Assembly: GCF_039544005.1 (NCBI RefSeq)
Contig: NZ_BAABKV010000001.1
Location: 4,154,001 to 4,218,000 of the forward strand
Reading direction: 5' to 3'
Source: Kitasatospora paranensis
GTDB taxonomy: Bacteria; Actinomycetota; Actinomycetes; Streptomycetales; Streptomycetaceae
DNA length: 64,000 nucleotides
A program made the translations under genes and the position numbers. The notes under the pieces were generated by a model that saw only the letters and a list, made by a program, of their open reading frames with translations, was not told where the DNA came from and made no database searches. The first letter of the stretch is position 1. The number at the start of each line of letters is the position of its first letter. Shown one piece after another: positions 9,546 through 19,441 of the stretch.

Positions 9546-9862
9546 CTTCTGCTCCTCTTCGACAGGACGTGCCGGACCTTCGGTGTCCGAGCCGTCGTCA
9601 AGTGACGTGGGGGGATCAGGACATGGAGCGGTGGGGCATGGGGCCGGCGGAGCGTGGGGCGGGCAGGCCGACGGCGCCGCACGGGGCGTGCCGGGCGGGC
9701 GGGAACGGCGGGTGCGGGCGGTGCGGGGCGGTGGCGGCGCACGTGGAACCGTAATCTCATGGCTACATGAGCGCAATATCCGTACGCATCTTTGCCGTAT
9801 CACTGATTGCTCACCGAAAAGATCCGATGCGGCCCCGGCCGAGGCGGCCCGGCACCGCGGAA
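9546..9862. other. non-coding gap upstream of the GH87 gene
   Basis: About 320 bases without a credible gene. An AT-richer stretch around 9750-9830 is the likely promoter area for the minus-strand GH87 gene. I see no convincing -35/-10 pair or operator. Confidence 0.35.
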
Positions 9863-9903
9863 CGGCCCCGCCCCGGCTCCGGACAGGAGCGGGGGCGGGG
9901 CCG
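9863..9903 (-). terminator. terminator hairpin after the VOC gene
   Basis: An 18-bp GC-rich stem with one mismatch (9863-9880 with 9886-9903) lies 37 bases beyond the stop of the minus-strand VOC gene. Three direct copies of an 11-base unit containing GCGCGGGTGCA (about 9912-9940) fill the space between the stop and the hairpin. Confidence 0.65.
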
Positions 9904-9940
9904 CCGGGGCCGCGCGGGTGCAGCGCGGGTGCAGCGCGGG

Positions 9941-10736
9941 TCAGGAGACGTCCGTCAGCTCCGGCATCGCACCCTCGGTACGGCCCATGTCGATCACCGC
10001 GAAGGACGCGTTCTGCGGGTCCGTGAGGGCCGCGAAACGGCCGAACGGGCTGGTCATCGGGCCGAACCGCAGCGTCGCACCCAGCTCCGTCGCCTTCGCG
10101 ACCGCGGCATCGCAGTCGTCGACGCCGAAGTAGACGCAGAAGAAGGGCGGCAGGCCGGCCGGGAAGTCCGAACCCATCTCCATCCGGCCGAGCACCGGGT
10201 CCTGCCCGATGTCGTACGTCCGGTAGTCGATGTGCTCGTCGGCCATCTTCCTGGCCCGGTACGGGAAGGCGGCGGACAGGAAGGCGTCCGAGGCGGCGAC
10301 GTCCCGGGTGCAGAGCTCGGCCCACGCGTACGCGCCGGGCTCGCCCACCTTCTCGAAGCCCTCGTGCCGGTCGCCCTGCCAGACGCCGAACACGGCGCCG
10401 CTCGGCTCCTTGGCGATCAGCATCGTGCCGAAGTCGCCCACCTTCATGGGCTCCATGAGGATCTCGCCGCCGGCGGCCGGATCCTCGCCGCGGTGGCGGC
10501 CGCGTCCGGGGAGGCGAGGTAGAGCACCCAGGCGGACGTGCCCTGCTCACCGGGCATCGGCGGGACGATCGCGGCGACCGCCTTCCCGTCCCTGTACGCC
10601 TGGGTGTAGTTGCCGAACTCGGAGGCGCTCTCGCCGAACGTCCAGCCGAGCACGTCCCCGTAGAAGGCCTTGGCGCCCTCCAGATCGGTGAACATCGCAT
10701 CGGCCCAGCAGGGGTGCCTTCGGCCTGTACCGCCAT
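9941..10736 (-). pseudogene. two-domain VOC (glyoxalase-like) protein, two frameshifts as given
   Basis: Start ATG 10736 (MAVQAEGTP), stop at 9941. The protein is spread over three frames. Adding one base near 10708 joins the start to WADAMFTDLEGAKAFYGDVL, and one base near 10470 joins to EILMEPMKVGDFGTMLIAK. The repaired length is 265 residues with two vicinal-oxygen-chelate modules (about 8-125 and 140-262, the second with GAYAWAELCTRD and FFCVYFGVDDCDAA). This is the usual two-module actinobacterial VOC protein of unassigned function. It lies 42 bases downstream of the DinB gene and is probably co-transcribed with it. Both breaks are single missing bases, so the gene is likely intact in the organism. 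Confidence 0.8.
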
Positions 10737-10778
10737 GGTGGTTCCTCTCGGTGGGTGGGTGGAGCGCGCGGCGGGCGG

Positions 10779-11293
10779 TCAGCCCATGGTCTTCGCGCCG
10801 TCCAGGGATTCGCGGATGATGTCGGCGTGCCCGGCGTGCTGCGCCGTCTCGGCGACGACGTGCAGCAGCACCCGGCGGACGGACCAGGCCGCGCCGGGTT
10901 CGAACCAGGGCGCCTCGGGCAGCGGGTGGGCCGCGTCGAGGTCGGGCGCGGCGGCGACGAAGGCGTCCGTCCGGGCGGCCACCTCGGCGTACCCGTCCAG
11001 CAGACCGGCCAGGGTCTCCCCTCGACCATCCTGAACTGGCCCTCCCAGTCGACCGGGTCACTGCGCATGGCGTCGGCGCCGCCGGTCGCGAAGCGCAGCC
11101 AGCGCTGCTCGACGCCGCTGACGTGCTTGATCAGCCCGCCGAGGCAGAGCGCGCTGACCGTGGTGCGCTGCGCGGCCTGCTCGTCGGTGAGGCCCTGGCA
11201 GGTCTGCCGCAGGAAGCCGCGGTGCTTGGCGAGGGTCTCCAGCAGGTCGGCGTGCTCGCGGGGCAGCGCGTCGCCGGTGGGGCGGTCGGTCAT
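10779..11293 (-). pseudogene. DinB/DUF664-family protein, frameshifted as given
   Basis: Starts at ATG 11293 with GGAGGAAC before it and ends at 10779. One base must be added in the GGGG run near 11015 to join VDWEGQFRMVEG to ETLAGLLDGYAEVAARTDA. The repaired protein has 171 residues. It is a four-helix DinB-type fold with potential metal-binding histidines in LIKHVSGVE and in HVVAETAQHAGHADI. The family includes thiol-dependent transferases and many uncharacterised proteins, so the reaction is unknown. It starts 34 bases after the stop of the GH92 gene and is followed by the VOC gene, suggesting a three-gene transcript. Confidence 0.8.
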
Positions 11294-11327
11294 CGGTCGT
11301 TCCTCCGAACGGGGTGGGCGGGCGTGG

Positions 11328-14116
11328 TCATGGGCGGGCTCCGGCCGGCGGCGGCGTCCACCGCTGGGCGCCGGTGCCGTTGCAGTCCCAGATCTGCAGC
11401 CGGGTGCCGTCCGCGGTCGCGCTGCCGGGGGCGTCCAGACAGCGACCGGACGGCGGGTTGAGCAGGGAGCCGTCGGTACGCGGCCACCACTGCTGGGCCC
11501 CGGTGCCGTTGCAGTCCCAGAGCTGGACGGCCGTCCCGGCCGCGTCCGAACTCCCGCTGACGTCGAGGCACTTGCCGAGTGCCTGCAGGCTGCCGTCGGA
11601 GGCGGCCGTCCACTGCTGCGGGCCGCCTCCGTCGCACTGTCGGAGCTGGACGGCGGTGCCGTTGCCGGTCGCGCCGCCGGCCACGTCCAGGCACTTCGCG
11701 CCGGGGCCGGTGACCGGGCCGGTGGCCGGTACCGCCGGGCCGACGTCGAAGGACGGTGGGGCGTCGGCGCGGGCGCTGCCCCACGCGGGCTCCGGGTCCT
11801 CGCCGAGGGTCACAGCCACCGTCCCGCCGTGGGCGACGAACTCCTCACTGAGCCAGGAGCGCTGGACAGCGGCGCCGTCGACGGTGAGGGCGTGCACGTA
11901 GCGGGCGGACGCGGAGGCGGCCGGCGCGGCCACGTCGATCGTCGCGCCGTTGCCGCGCCGGATCGTGGTGGCGGGGAACAGCGGTGAGGCCAGGACGAGT
12001 TCGGAGCGCCCGGGCACGTCCGGGTACATCCCGAGGGACGCCCACACCACCCAGGAGGACAGCTCCCCCAGGTCGTCGTTGCCGGGCTCGCCGTCGGGCG
12101 CGTCGGTGAACAGCGTGGTCAGCGCCCGACGCACCACGTCCTGGGTGCGGTACGGGCGACCCGCGTAGGTGTAGGCCCACGGGGTGCCGAGCGAGGGCTC
12201 GTTGCCGAGGTAGGCCTGGGCGGAGTCCGGTCCGGCGTTGAGCCGCCCGAAGAAGTCGTCGAGTCGGGCGGCGGCGGCCGCGTCCCCGCCGGTGGCGTCG
12301 AAGAGGCCGCGCCGGTTGTACGGCACCATCCAGCTGTACTGGGCGGCGCTGCCCTCGACGAAGTGGTCCTGCTGCTCGGGCCGGAAGGCGGGCCAGGAGT
12401 GGTCGCGGTCGCGGGGGCGGAGGTAGCCGCCGCCGCTGTGGACCAGGTTGCGCCAGTTGGCCGAGCGGTGCATCAGGGTGTCGTGCGCGGCGGTGTCGCC
12501 GAGCCGGGCGGCGAGCTGGGCGAGCGCGAAGTCCGCGCTTGTGTACTCCAGGGTGGTGGCGGCGGCGCCCCAGACGCTGGCGTCGTCGGCCGGGATGTAG
12601 CCGATCGTGTCGTAGCCGTCGTGTCCCGGGCGCTCCCGGGGTCGCTGCGGCCGGCCTCGGCGATCCGCAGCAGGCCTGCCGCGTCGAAGTCGGTGCCGCC
12701 GAAGGCGTGAATGCTCGCCGCGATGATCGGCAGCGGGTCGCCGACCATGACGCCGGTGCCGCCGTTGGCCAGCGTCCAGCGGTCGAGGTAGCCCGCCCCG
12801 GCGCCCTGGTCGACGACGGACTGGGCGACGTCGGAGGCCCGCTCCGGATCGAGCAGGGCGAGCAGCTGGACCTGGGAGCGGTAGACGTCCCACCCGGAGA
12901 AGTCGGCGTACTGGGCATGGCCGGGCCGGGCCGTGTGGGTCGCGCCGTCGAAGCCGGGGTACCGGCCGTCGGTGTCACTGAGCACGCTGGGGTGGAGCAG
13001 CGAGTGGTAGAGCGCGGTGTACAGGACGCGCCGCTGGGCGGTGGTGCCGCCGTCGACGGCGATCCGGCCGAGCAGGGCGTTCCAGTCCGTCCGGGCGTCC
13101 GTCCTGATCCGGTCGATCCCGGCGGCGCCGTGCTGTTCGGCGGCGAGGTTGGCGCGGGCGCCGTCGGCGCTGACGAAGGAGATGCCGACCCGGGCGGTCA
13201 CGGTGCGGTCGGCCCCGGTGTCGAAGGAGACCAGGGCCTTGGCGCCGGAAGCCGGGCGGGCGCTGTCCGGGTGCGGCGGCTGCGCGGCGGTGCGGCGTTC
13301 GCGGGCCTGTTCGGTGCGGGCGGGCTGCGGGGCGATGCCCGGGCTGCTGCCGGTGGCGGAGCGGCGACCGGTGTCGACGCCGTCGTGCCCGCCGGTGCGG
13401 ACGATGCCCGCGCTGCTGAACGGGTGGTCGAAGACGGCGTGGAACCAGATCCGGTACCGGTTGCCGGTGCCGCAGAAGCCGCCGCTCTCGGTCCAGCCGT
13501 CGAGGCTGTCGGTACCGAGGGTGATCGAGCCGGAGGCGTCGTTGAAGGCCTTGCCGGCGTCGACGGTGAGCGAGGCGGTGTGGCCGGCCGGGTAGGTGAA
13601 CCGGGCGATGCCGGTGCGCGGGGTGGCGGCGAGTTCGGTGCGCAGCCCGTTGCCGAAGGTCACGGCGTACGAGCCGGGGGCGATGGTCTCGTCGGCGTGC
13701 GAGAAGTCGCTGTGGTCCACGGGGGTGCCGTCGAGGACGGGCATGAACGGGGTGGTGCCGTAGTCGCCGCAGCCCGCGCCGGAGATGTGGGTGAGGCTGA
13801 AGCCGCTGATCCGGTGGTCGTCGTAGCTGTAGCCGCCGTGCTGGTAGGTGGCGGTGTCGGGGCTCCACTGGATCATGCCGAACGGCGCGGTGGCGCCGGG
13901 GAAGGTGTTGCCGGCGCCGCCGCCGTTGCCGAAGTCGGGCTGCCCCTGCCCCGTCCCGACGTAGGCGTTGACGTACTGCGCGGGATCGTCGGCGGTGACC
14001 CGGCCGGCGGTGGCGGCGCGGGCCGGGCCCGTGACGGCTCCGGCCGGCAGCGCCACGACGGCGGCGAGGGCGGCGGCGAGGGCGAGCGTGGGCAGGGTGG
14101 ATCGGGAACGGTGCAC
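11328..14116 (-). pseudogene. secreted GH92 alpha-mannosidase with ricin-type lectin domain, frameshifted as given
   Basis: GTG start at 14116 with an AGGAGG ribosome site six bases before it. A signal peptide covers about residues 1-34. The GH92 domain includes YVNAYVGTGQGQPDFGNGGG near the N-terminus, TPFMPVL, DFSGWDVYRSQVQL and, after the break, ELSSWVVWASLGMYPDVPG. The C-terminus holds a ricin-B beta-trefoil with repeated QxW motifs (QQWTA, QQWWP, QRWTP). The frame breaks near 12630; one C added to the CCC run there joins the halves to 929 residues. GH92 enzymes are calcium-dependent exo-alpha-mannosidases, so this one probably trims mannan or glycoprotein glycans outside the cell. A DinB gene follows after 34 bases. 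Confidence 0.87.
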
Positions 14117-14160
14117 GGAGCCTCCTGCGATCCGGTCGGCCTGGGATGCGCGGACGAGCG

Positions 14161-14207
14161 GACCGGCCCCGTACGGCGCGGGAGTGCCGCGCCGTACGGG
14201 GCCGGTC
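14161..14207. terminator. strong terminator hairpin
   Basis: A perfect 21-bp inverted repeat (14161-14181 and 14187-14207) with a five-base loop lies between the permease stop (14319) and the GH92 start (14116), both minus strand. It should end permease transcription before the GH92 operon. Confidence 0.8.
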
Positions 14208-14318
14208 ATCTGCTCGTCAGCTCATCGTGCGGTCCGCCGGGGGCGGCTCCGGTGCCGACAGGGCCGCATTCGCCCGGCCGGACCAACCCGCCGAGAATGC
14301 AGTCGTACTGTCGTACCG

Positions 14319-15761
14319 TCAGTCGGCCTGGACCGGCTCCAGCGAGCGGCGGCGGGTGTGCACCACCCGCGCCGCCACCAGGACGACGGCCGCGGCCACC
14401 AGCGAGAGCACCATCTGCATCCGCCCGTCGTGGTCGGTGAACATGTACGCCACCACGAAGCCGATCATGCCGATCGTCGCCCAGGTCAGGTACGGGTACA
14501 GCCACATCCGGACGGTGAGCCGCTCCGGGGACTCCCGCTCGATGATCTTCCGCATACGGAGCTGCGAGAAGCAGATCACCAGCCAGACGAAGAGCGCGAC
14601 CGCGCCCGAGGAATTCAGCAGGAACTTGAAGACGCTGTCCGGGAACTCGTAGTTGAAGAACACCGCGACGAATCCGAAGACCACCGAGCAGAGAATCGCC
14701 GTGCGCGGCACACCCCGCCCGGTGACCCGGGCGAACGCCTTCGGCGCGTCGCCGCGCTGCCCGAGCGAGAACGCCATCCGGGACGCCGTGTAGAGGCCCG
14801 AGTTCAGGCAGGACAGCACCGCGGTCAGCACGATGACGTCCATCAGCCCGGCGGCGCCGGGGATGCCGACGTGCTGGAGCACCGCCACGTACGGGCTGCC
14901 GAGGACGTCCTTGGAGTCCCACGGGAGCAGGGTGACGACGATGGCGATCGAGCCGAGGTAGAAGATGCCGATGCGCCAGATCACGCTGTTGGTGGCCTTG
15001 CTGACGGCACGCTGCGGGTCGGGCGACTCGCCGGCGGCGAGGGTCACGATCTCGCTGCCCATGAAGGCGAAGACGACCGTCAGCATGCCGGTGAAGACGG
15101 CGCCGACGCCGTGCGGCAGGAAGCCGCCGCGGCCGAGCAGGTTCTCCGTGCCGACCGCGTGCGTGCCGGGCAGGACTCCCACCACGGCCAGCACGCCGAT
15201 GACGATGAAGGCCGCGATGGCGACCACCTTGATGCCCGCGAACCAGAACTCGAACTCGCCGTAGGAGGCGACCGAGAAGAGGTTGGTGGCGGTCAGCACG
15301 GCCATCACCAGCAGGGCGAACGTCCACTGCGGCACGCCGGGCAGCCAGCCGTGCAGGATCTTCGCACCGGCGGTGGCCTCGACGGCGAGCACCACGACCC
15401 AGAAGAACCAGTAGAGCCAGCCGATGGTGAAGCCGGCCCAGCGGCCGAGCGCGCGGTCCGCGTAGGCCGAGAAGGAGCCGCTCTGCGGGTCCGCGGCGGC
15501 CATCTCGCCGAGCATCCGCATCACCATCACGACCAGCGTGCCGGCCAGGGCGTAGGAGAGCAGGATGCCGGGGCCGGTGGCGGCGATGCCCGCGCCGGAA
15601 CCGACGAACAGGCCGGCGCCGATGACGCCGCCGATGGCGATCATGGACAGGTGGCGGTTCTTCAGACCGGCTTTCAGGTGGCCGTCCACAGGCGCCCCGG
15701 CATGGGTGGCCGAGGTCTCCTGCGGCGACGGCTGCAAGCGCGTCGTGGTGTCCGGGCGCAT
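14319..15761 (-). CDS. APC-family amino-acid permease
   Basis: A 480-residue integral membrane protein with about 12 hydrophobic segments. The N-terminus has the amino-acid permease signature LKNRHLSMIAIGGVIGAGLFVGSG, followed by GPGILLSYALAGTLVVMVMRMLGEMA. Asn and Ser residues of the segment VLSCLNSGLYTASRMAFSL match the GABA/asparagine/aromatic permease group (GabP/AnsP-like). It imports an amino acid by proton symport; the substrate is not decidable. The start ATG at 15761 has only a weak ribosome site. A strong hairpin follows the gene. Confidence 0.9.
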   Translation of the reverse strand: MRPDTTTRLQPSPQETSATHAGAPVDGHLKAGLKNRHLSMIAIGGVIGAGLFVGSGAGIAATGPGILLSYALAGTLVVMVMRMLGEMAAADPQSGSFSAYADRALGRWAGFTIGWLYWFFWVVVLAVEATAGAKILHGWLPGVPQWTFALLVMAVLTATNLFSVASYGEFEFWFAGIKVVAIAAFIVIGVLAVVGVLPGTHAVGTENLLGRGGFLPHGVGAVFTGMLTVVFAFMGSEIVTLAAGESPDPQRAVSKATNSVIWRIGIFYLGSIAIVVTLLPWDSKDVLGSPYVAVLQHVGIPGAAGLMDVIVLTAVLSCLNSGLYTASRMAFSLGQRGDAPKAFARVTGRGVPRTAILCSVVFGFVAVFFNYEFPDSVFKFLLNSSGAVALFVWLVICFSQLRMRKIIERESPERLTVRMWLYPYLTWATIGMIGFVVAYMFTDHDGRMQMVLSLVAAAVVLVAARVVHTRRRSLEPVQAD

Positions 15762-16055
15762 GGGTGTTCGCTGCCTTTCCGGTGCGGCGGGGGTGACCGC
15801 ACACCCGCAGGAACGTAGCCCGGGAATCGGATTTCCGTAACCCTCGTGCGGAATTCACCACAATGATTTGAGGATTTTCTGAGCTTGCTGGGAATTGGAA
15901 TTATGACACCCGCTGACATCTCTACCGGGGGGTCATCGGATATTCCGTTCGATGCCCGTCCCGGACGGCGGCCGCGTGTTGCGCGCCGCCCGGCCCGGCC
16001 CCGGCTGCCACCATGAGCAGCGACCTGCCCGACCCGCCGCACCTGGGGCCGCCCA

Positions 16056-16649
16056 ATGAGCACCACCGTCCACCTCGCGCAGCAGCCGGAGGCCGACGAA
16101 CTGCTGGGCCGCAGCCCGCTGGCCGCGCTGACCGGCATGCTGCTGGACCAGCAGGTCCCCATGGAGTGGGCGTTCACCGGCCCGTACACGATCGCGCAGC
16201 GGCTCGGCGCCGAGGACCTGGACGCCCATCGGATCGCCGCCGCCGATCCCGAGGAGTTCGCCGCGCTCTTCTCCGAGAAGCCCGCCGTGCACCGCTACCC
16301 GGGCTCGATGGCCAACCGGGTCCAGCAGCTCTGCCGGTACCTGGTGGAGCACTACGACGGCGACGCCGAGGCGATGTGGCGGGACGCGGCGAGCGGGCGG
16401 GAGCTGCTGAAGCGCCTGGGCGAGCTGCCCGGCTTCGGGAAGCAGAAGGCGCAGATCTTCCTCGCCCTGCTGGGCAAGCAGTACGGCGTCACCCCGGACG
16501 GCTGGCGGGAGGCGGCCGGGGCCTACGGCGAGGAGGGCTCGTTCCGCTCCGTCGCGGACATCACCGGACCCGACTCGCTGGTGAAGGTCCGGGCCTTCAA
16601 ACAGGAGGCGAAGAAGGCGGCCAAGGCTGCGAAGGCGGCACGGGAATGA
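16056..16649 (+). CDS. HhH-GPD base-excision repair glycosylase family protein
   Basis: A 197-residue protein. The helix-hairpin-helix motif is LGELPGFGKQKAQIFLALLGK (about 125-145), and the N-terminal PLAALTGMLLDQQVPMEWAF segment is typical of the HhH-GPD glycosylase fold. The C-terminus is a Lys/Ala-rich tail (KQEAKKAAKAAKAARE). Family members excise damaged bases, but this short actinobacterial subgroup has no assigned lesion. The last 53 bases overlap the end of the convergent KTSC gene. Confidence 0.87.
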   Translation: MSTTVHLAQQPEADELLGRSPLAALTGMLLDQQVPMEWAFTGPYTIAQRLGAEDLDAHRIAAADPEEFAALFSEKPAVHRYPGSMANRVQQLCRYLVEHYDGDAEAMWRDAASGRELLKRLGELPGFGKQKAQIFLALLGKQYGVTPDGWREAAGAYGEEGSFRSVADITGPDSLVKVRAFKQEAKKAAKAAKAARE

Positions 16650-16854
16650 TCCGCACGAACCGGTAGCGGTAGCGGATCTCGTGGTTGAAGTAGCGGCCCA
16701 GGCTGGGGGCCGCGAGCAGCCGGGCGACGACCGCCGACGGCACCCCGAAGTAGTGGTAGACGGTGCCGCCGACGAACTCGACCTCCAGCACCCGCCGGCC
16801 GGCGTCGTGGCCGACCGAGCGGAGACAGGTCGAGTCGACCGGCGCGCGCTCCAT
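16597..16854 (-). CDS. KTSC-domain protein
   Basis: An 85-residue protein from ATG 16854. It has the KTSC pattern: DSTCLRSVGHDAGRRVLEVE, then GTVYHYFGVPSAVVARLLAA and SLGRYFNHEIRYRYRF. KTSC domains are small and often linked to lysyl-tRNA synthetase or stress proteins; no biochemical role is established for the free form. The final 15 residues, Pro/Ser-rich, lie inside the 3' end of the convergent HhH-GPD gene. The tail may be an artefact of a missed stop. Confidence 0.75.
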   Translation of the reverse strand: MERAPVDSTCLRSVGHDAGRRVLEVEFVGGTVYHYFGVPSAVVARLLAAPSLGRYFNHEIRYRYRFVRIIPVPPSQPWPPSSPPV

Positions 16855-16919
16855 GACACCCAGGGTGCGCGCCGCCGGCGGCCGCGGCAAACGAGCGGCG
16901 GCCGCCCGGCGGACGGGGC

Positions 16920-17438
16920 TCAGCTCGCGGCGTACTCGACGGTCAGCAGCGCCCTGGCCACGGTGTGGAAGGTGATGTTGAAGCCGACCGCGGCGGCCGG
17001 GGTGTCGGGGGTGAGCCCGAGCGTGGGCACGTCCAGTGCGTGCACGGCGAAGACGTAGCGGTGCGCCGGGCCGGGCGGCGGGGCCGCGCCGTCGTACCGG
17101 TGGCCGGGGAAGTCGTTGCGGACGTGGAAGGCACCGCCCGGCAGGCCGCCGTCGGAGGCGCCCGCGCCGCGCGCCAGCGCGGTCGTTCCGACCGGCAGGT
17201 CCAGCGCCAGCCAGTGCCACCAGCCGCTCGCGGTGGGCGCGTCCGGGTCGTAGCAGGTGACGGCGAACCCGCGGGTGCTCTCCGGGAAGCCGGACCAGGC
17301 CAGCTGCGGCGACTCGTTGCCGAGCGCGTGGACGTGCGCGTCCGGCATCGTCGCGCCGTCCGTCAGGTCGCGGCTGGTCAGCTCGAAGGACGGAACCTTC
17401 GGCAGGAAGTCGTACGGCAGGGGCGGACGGGACGTCAT
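16920..17438 (-). CDS. YbhB/YbcL-type phosphatidylethanolamine-binding (PEBP) protein
   Basis: A 172-residue protein with the PEBP ligand-site motifs: SPQLAWSGFPEST, the DPDAPTASGWWHW block, and later GPAHRYVFAVHALD. The length equals that of bacterial YbhB-like PEBPs. These bind small anionic or phospholipid head-group ligands, with the physiological role mostly unknown. It carries no signal peptide, so it is cytoplasmic. It is a single gene on the minus strand, divergent from the gene at 17602. Confidence 0.9.
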   Translation of the reverse strand: MTSRPPLPYDFLPKVPSFELTSRDLTDGATMPDAHVHALGNESPQLAWSGFPESTRGFAVTCYDPDAPTASGWWHWLALDLPVGTTALARGAGASDGGLPGGAFHVRNDFPGHRYDGAAPPPGPAHRYVFAVHALDVPTLGLTPDTPAAAVGFNITFHTVARALLTVEYAAS

Positions 17439-17601
17439 GGCCGTGCACCTTCTTCTTCATCGCGCTGCGGAGTGAATGGACGGATGAGAGTCTAGGGAGC
17501 GGAGCCGCTCCGGCGCGGCACCGCGGCAAGGTATAGACCAATGCCGCGCCGCCCGGTTAGCGTGGGGACCGCACCCGCACCGCCTGCCCCGGAGCCGCCC
17601 C

Positions 17602-18767
17602 GTGGAGTCGTCCGTCCTCGCCTTCGCCACCGACCTGCTGGACGAGGGCGCCGACGCGTTCTTCGGGAACCTCGCCGACCGGGCCGGCGTCGGGGGCTGA
17701 CCCTTGCCTCGGTCTATCACGAGGCCCGGGACGTCTTCCCGCACAACCCCCGGCGGGTCGTGCGCTACCTGGAGCCCGGCGCCGCGTACTTCCGCCCCGA
17801 CCCGGCCCGCTGGGCCGGCCGGCGGCTCGCGCCCGTGCCGTCCACCGCGATCGGCGAGCGCGACCCGTTCGCCGAGGCCGCCGCCGAGGCCCGGCGCCGC
17901 GGCCTGCGGCTGCACGCCTGGACGGTGTTCTGCCACAACGACCGGCTCGGCTTCGCCCACCCCGACTGCGCGCCCGCCAACGCCTTCGGCGACCGGCACC
18001 TCACCGAGCTCTGCCCGGCCAACCCCGAGGTCCGCGAGTACGCCCTCACCCTGGTGGACGAGCTCGCCCGGTACGGCGTGGACGCGATCCGCGCCGAGTC
18101 GCTGCACTTCCACGGACTGCGCCACGGCTACCACCACGAGCGGTACTTCGAGGAGCTCGGCGCGGTCGCCGAAGCCCTGCTCGGGGTCTGCTTCTGCCCC
18201 CACTGCAAGGCCGCCGCCGCACAGGCCGGAGTCCCCGCCGACGAGGTGCAGCAGGCCGTCCGGGACGAACTGCGGGCCCGGCTCGCCGACGAGCGGAAGG
18301 CCGCCGAACCGGCCGCCCTGGACGCCCTCGCCGACGGCACGGTCGCCGCCTACCTGGACTCCGGCGCGCGCACCGTGACCTCGCTCGCCGCGGACGTCGC
18401 CGAGGCCGCCGCCGGCCACGGCATGCGACTGACCTTCATGGACGGCGCGGGTCCCGGCAAGGGCTGGCTCTCCGGGATCGACCTGCCGACGCTCGCCAAG
18501 GCCGCCCACCAGATCGAGACGCTGGGCTACGCCCGCACCCCCGAGGCCGTCCGCGAGAAGGTCGCGGCCTTCGCCCTGCACGGTGTCCGGCCGCAGGACA
18601 TGGCCGTCATCCTGCGCCCGATGGCCCAGGACTGCGACGGCCCGGAGAACCTCGCGGCCAAGATCCGCATGCTCCGCGAGCTGGGCGTCCCCGAGGTCGA
18701 GTTCTACAACTACGGCCTGATGCGGCTGTCGTCGATGGACCGGATCGGCGCGGCACTGCGGTCCTGA
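17602..18767 (+). pseudogene. uncharacterised TIM-barrel-like protein, frameshifted as given
   Basis: GTG 17602 (VESSVLAFATDLLDEGADAFF) runs into a TGA at 17698. Adding one G to the five-G run at 17692-17696 restores GVGGLTLASVYHEARDVFP and a 388-residue protein. Recognisable pieces are RGLRLHAWTVFCHND, a VDAIRAESLHFHG strand, and a CFCPHCK pair of cysteines that could bind metal. The pattern resembles glycoside-hydrolase-like TIM barrels, but no catalytic pair can be assigned. Its function is unknown; it is single-gene and divergent from the PEBP gene. Confidence 0.7.
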
Positions 18768-18920
18768 CGGCACCGGACCGGCGGCACCGAGCTGACGGCA
18801 TGACAGCTGTCATGCCGGACCGGTGACGGCCGGTCCTGCCGCCCGCCGGGTGCCCGGCCGCAGACTCGTACCACCGGCGGGGCGGGGAGCGCGAGGCCGG
18901 CGACGCGAACCGGGGGACCG

Positions 18921-19415
18921 ATGAACACCGCAACGACCATGACCGAGGCCGGCACCGACCGCACCACCGACGACCAGGCCGCCGCGGCCGCCGGCGGTTT
19001 GGCCCCCGAGCCGCTGCCGACCGTCGCCGAGCTGCGCATCCCCTCCTGGTTCTTCGCCTTCGAGGCCGTCCTGGCGGGCGCGTTCGACGTCCTGCGGGTC
19101 TTCCCCTCGGCCTGGCCCGGCCTGGTGGTGCTCGGGCTGGCCAACGCCGCCCTCTCGTTCACCGTGCTGCGCAGCCGGCTCCGGCTGGCCAAGCTGATGT
19201 GGCGCGGCAAGGGCACCCGCAAGGTCGCCCTCGCCCTGCTGGGTCTGCGGGTCGGCGTCCACCTGCTGCTCTCCGCGGTCGGCCTGGCGGCCTCCTCGCC
19301 GCTGGTGCACCTGGCCCTGGCCCTGGTGATGTCCGGACTGACCATCACCCTGCTGGTGTTCGCCCAGCGGACTTCGCTGCGGGCCCTGGTCGCGGACGGC
19401 CGGATCGCGGCCTGA
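18921..19415 (+). CDS. small integral membrane protein of unknown function
   Basis: A 164-residue protein with a polar N-terminus (about 1-45) and four predicted membrane segments at about 46-60, 62-82, 100-125 and 128-148, ending in a short cytoplasmic tail. I recognise no family motif. The ATG follows GGGGGACCG. It converges on the HerA-like gene, 26 bases away. Confidence 0.75.
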   Translation: MNTATTMTEAGTDRTTDDQAAAAAGGLAPEPLPTVAELRIPSWFFAFEAVLAGAFDVLRVFPSAWPGLVVLGLANAALSFTVLRSRLRLAKLMWRGKGTRKVALALLGLRVGVHLLLSAVGLAASSPLVHLALALVMSGLTITLLVFAQRTSLRALVADGRIAA

Positions 19416-19441
19416 CCGGACGGACGGCGCCCCCGGCCGGG

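Noticed and set aside
152..9605. Long plus-strand open frames antisense to the ATPase, flotillin and GH87 genes
   Set aside because: They are typical high-GC shadow frames: Arg/Pro/Gly-rich, without motifs, and opposite to clear family proteins.
9546..10736. N-terminal extension of the GH87 protein by about 400 residues
   Set aside because: The frame is open, but it runs through the VOC gene, and a signal peptide with a good ribosome site fixes the start at 9545.
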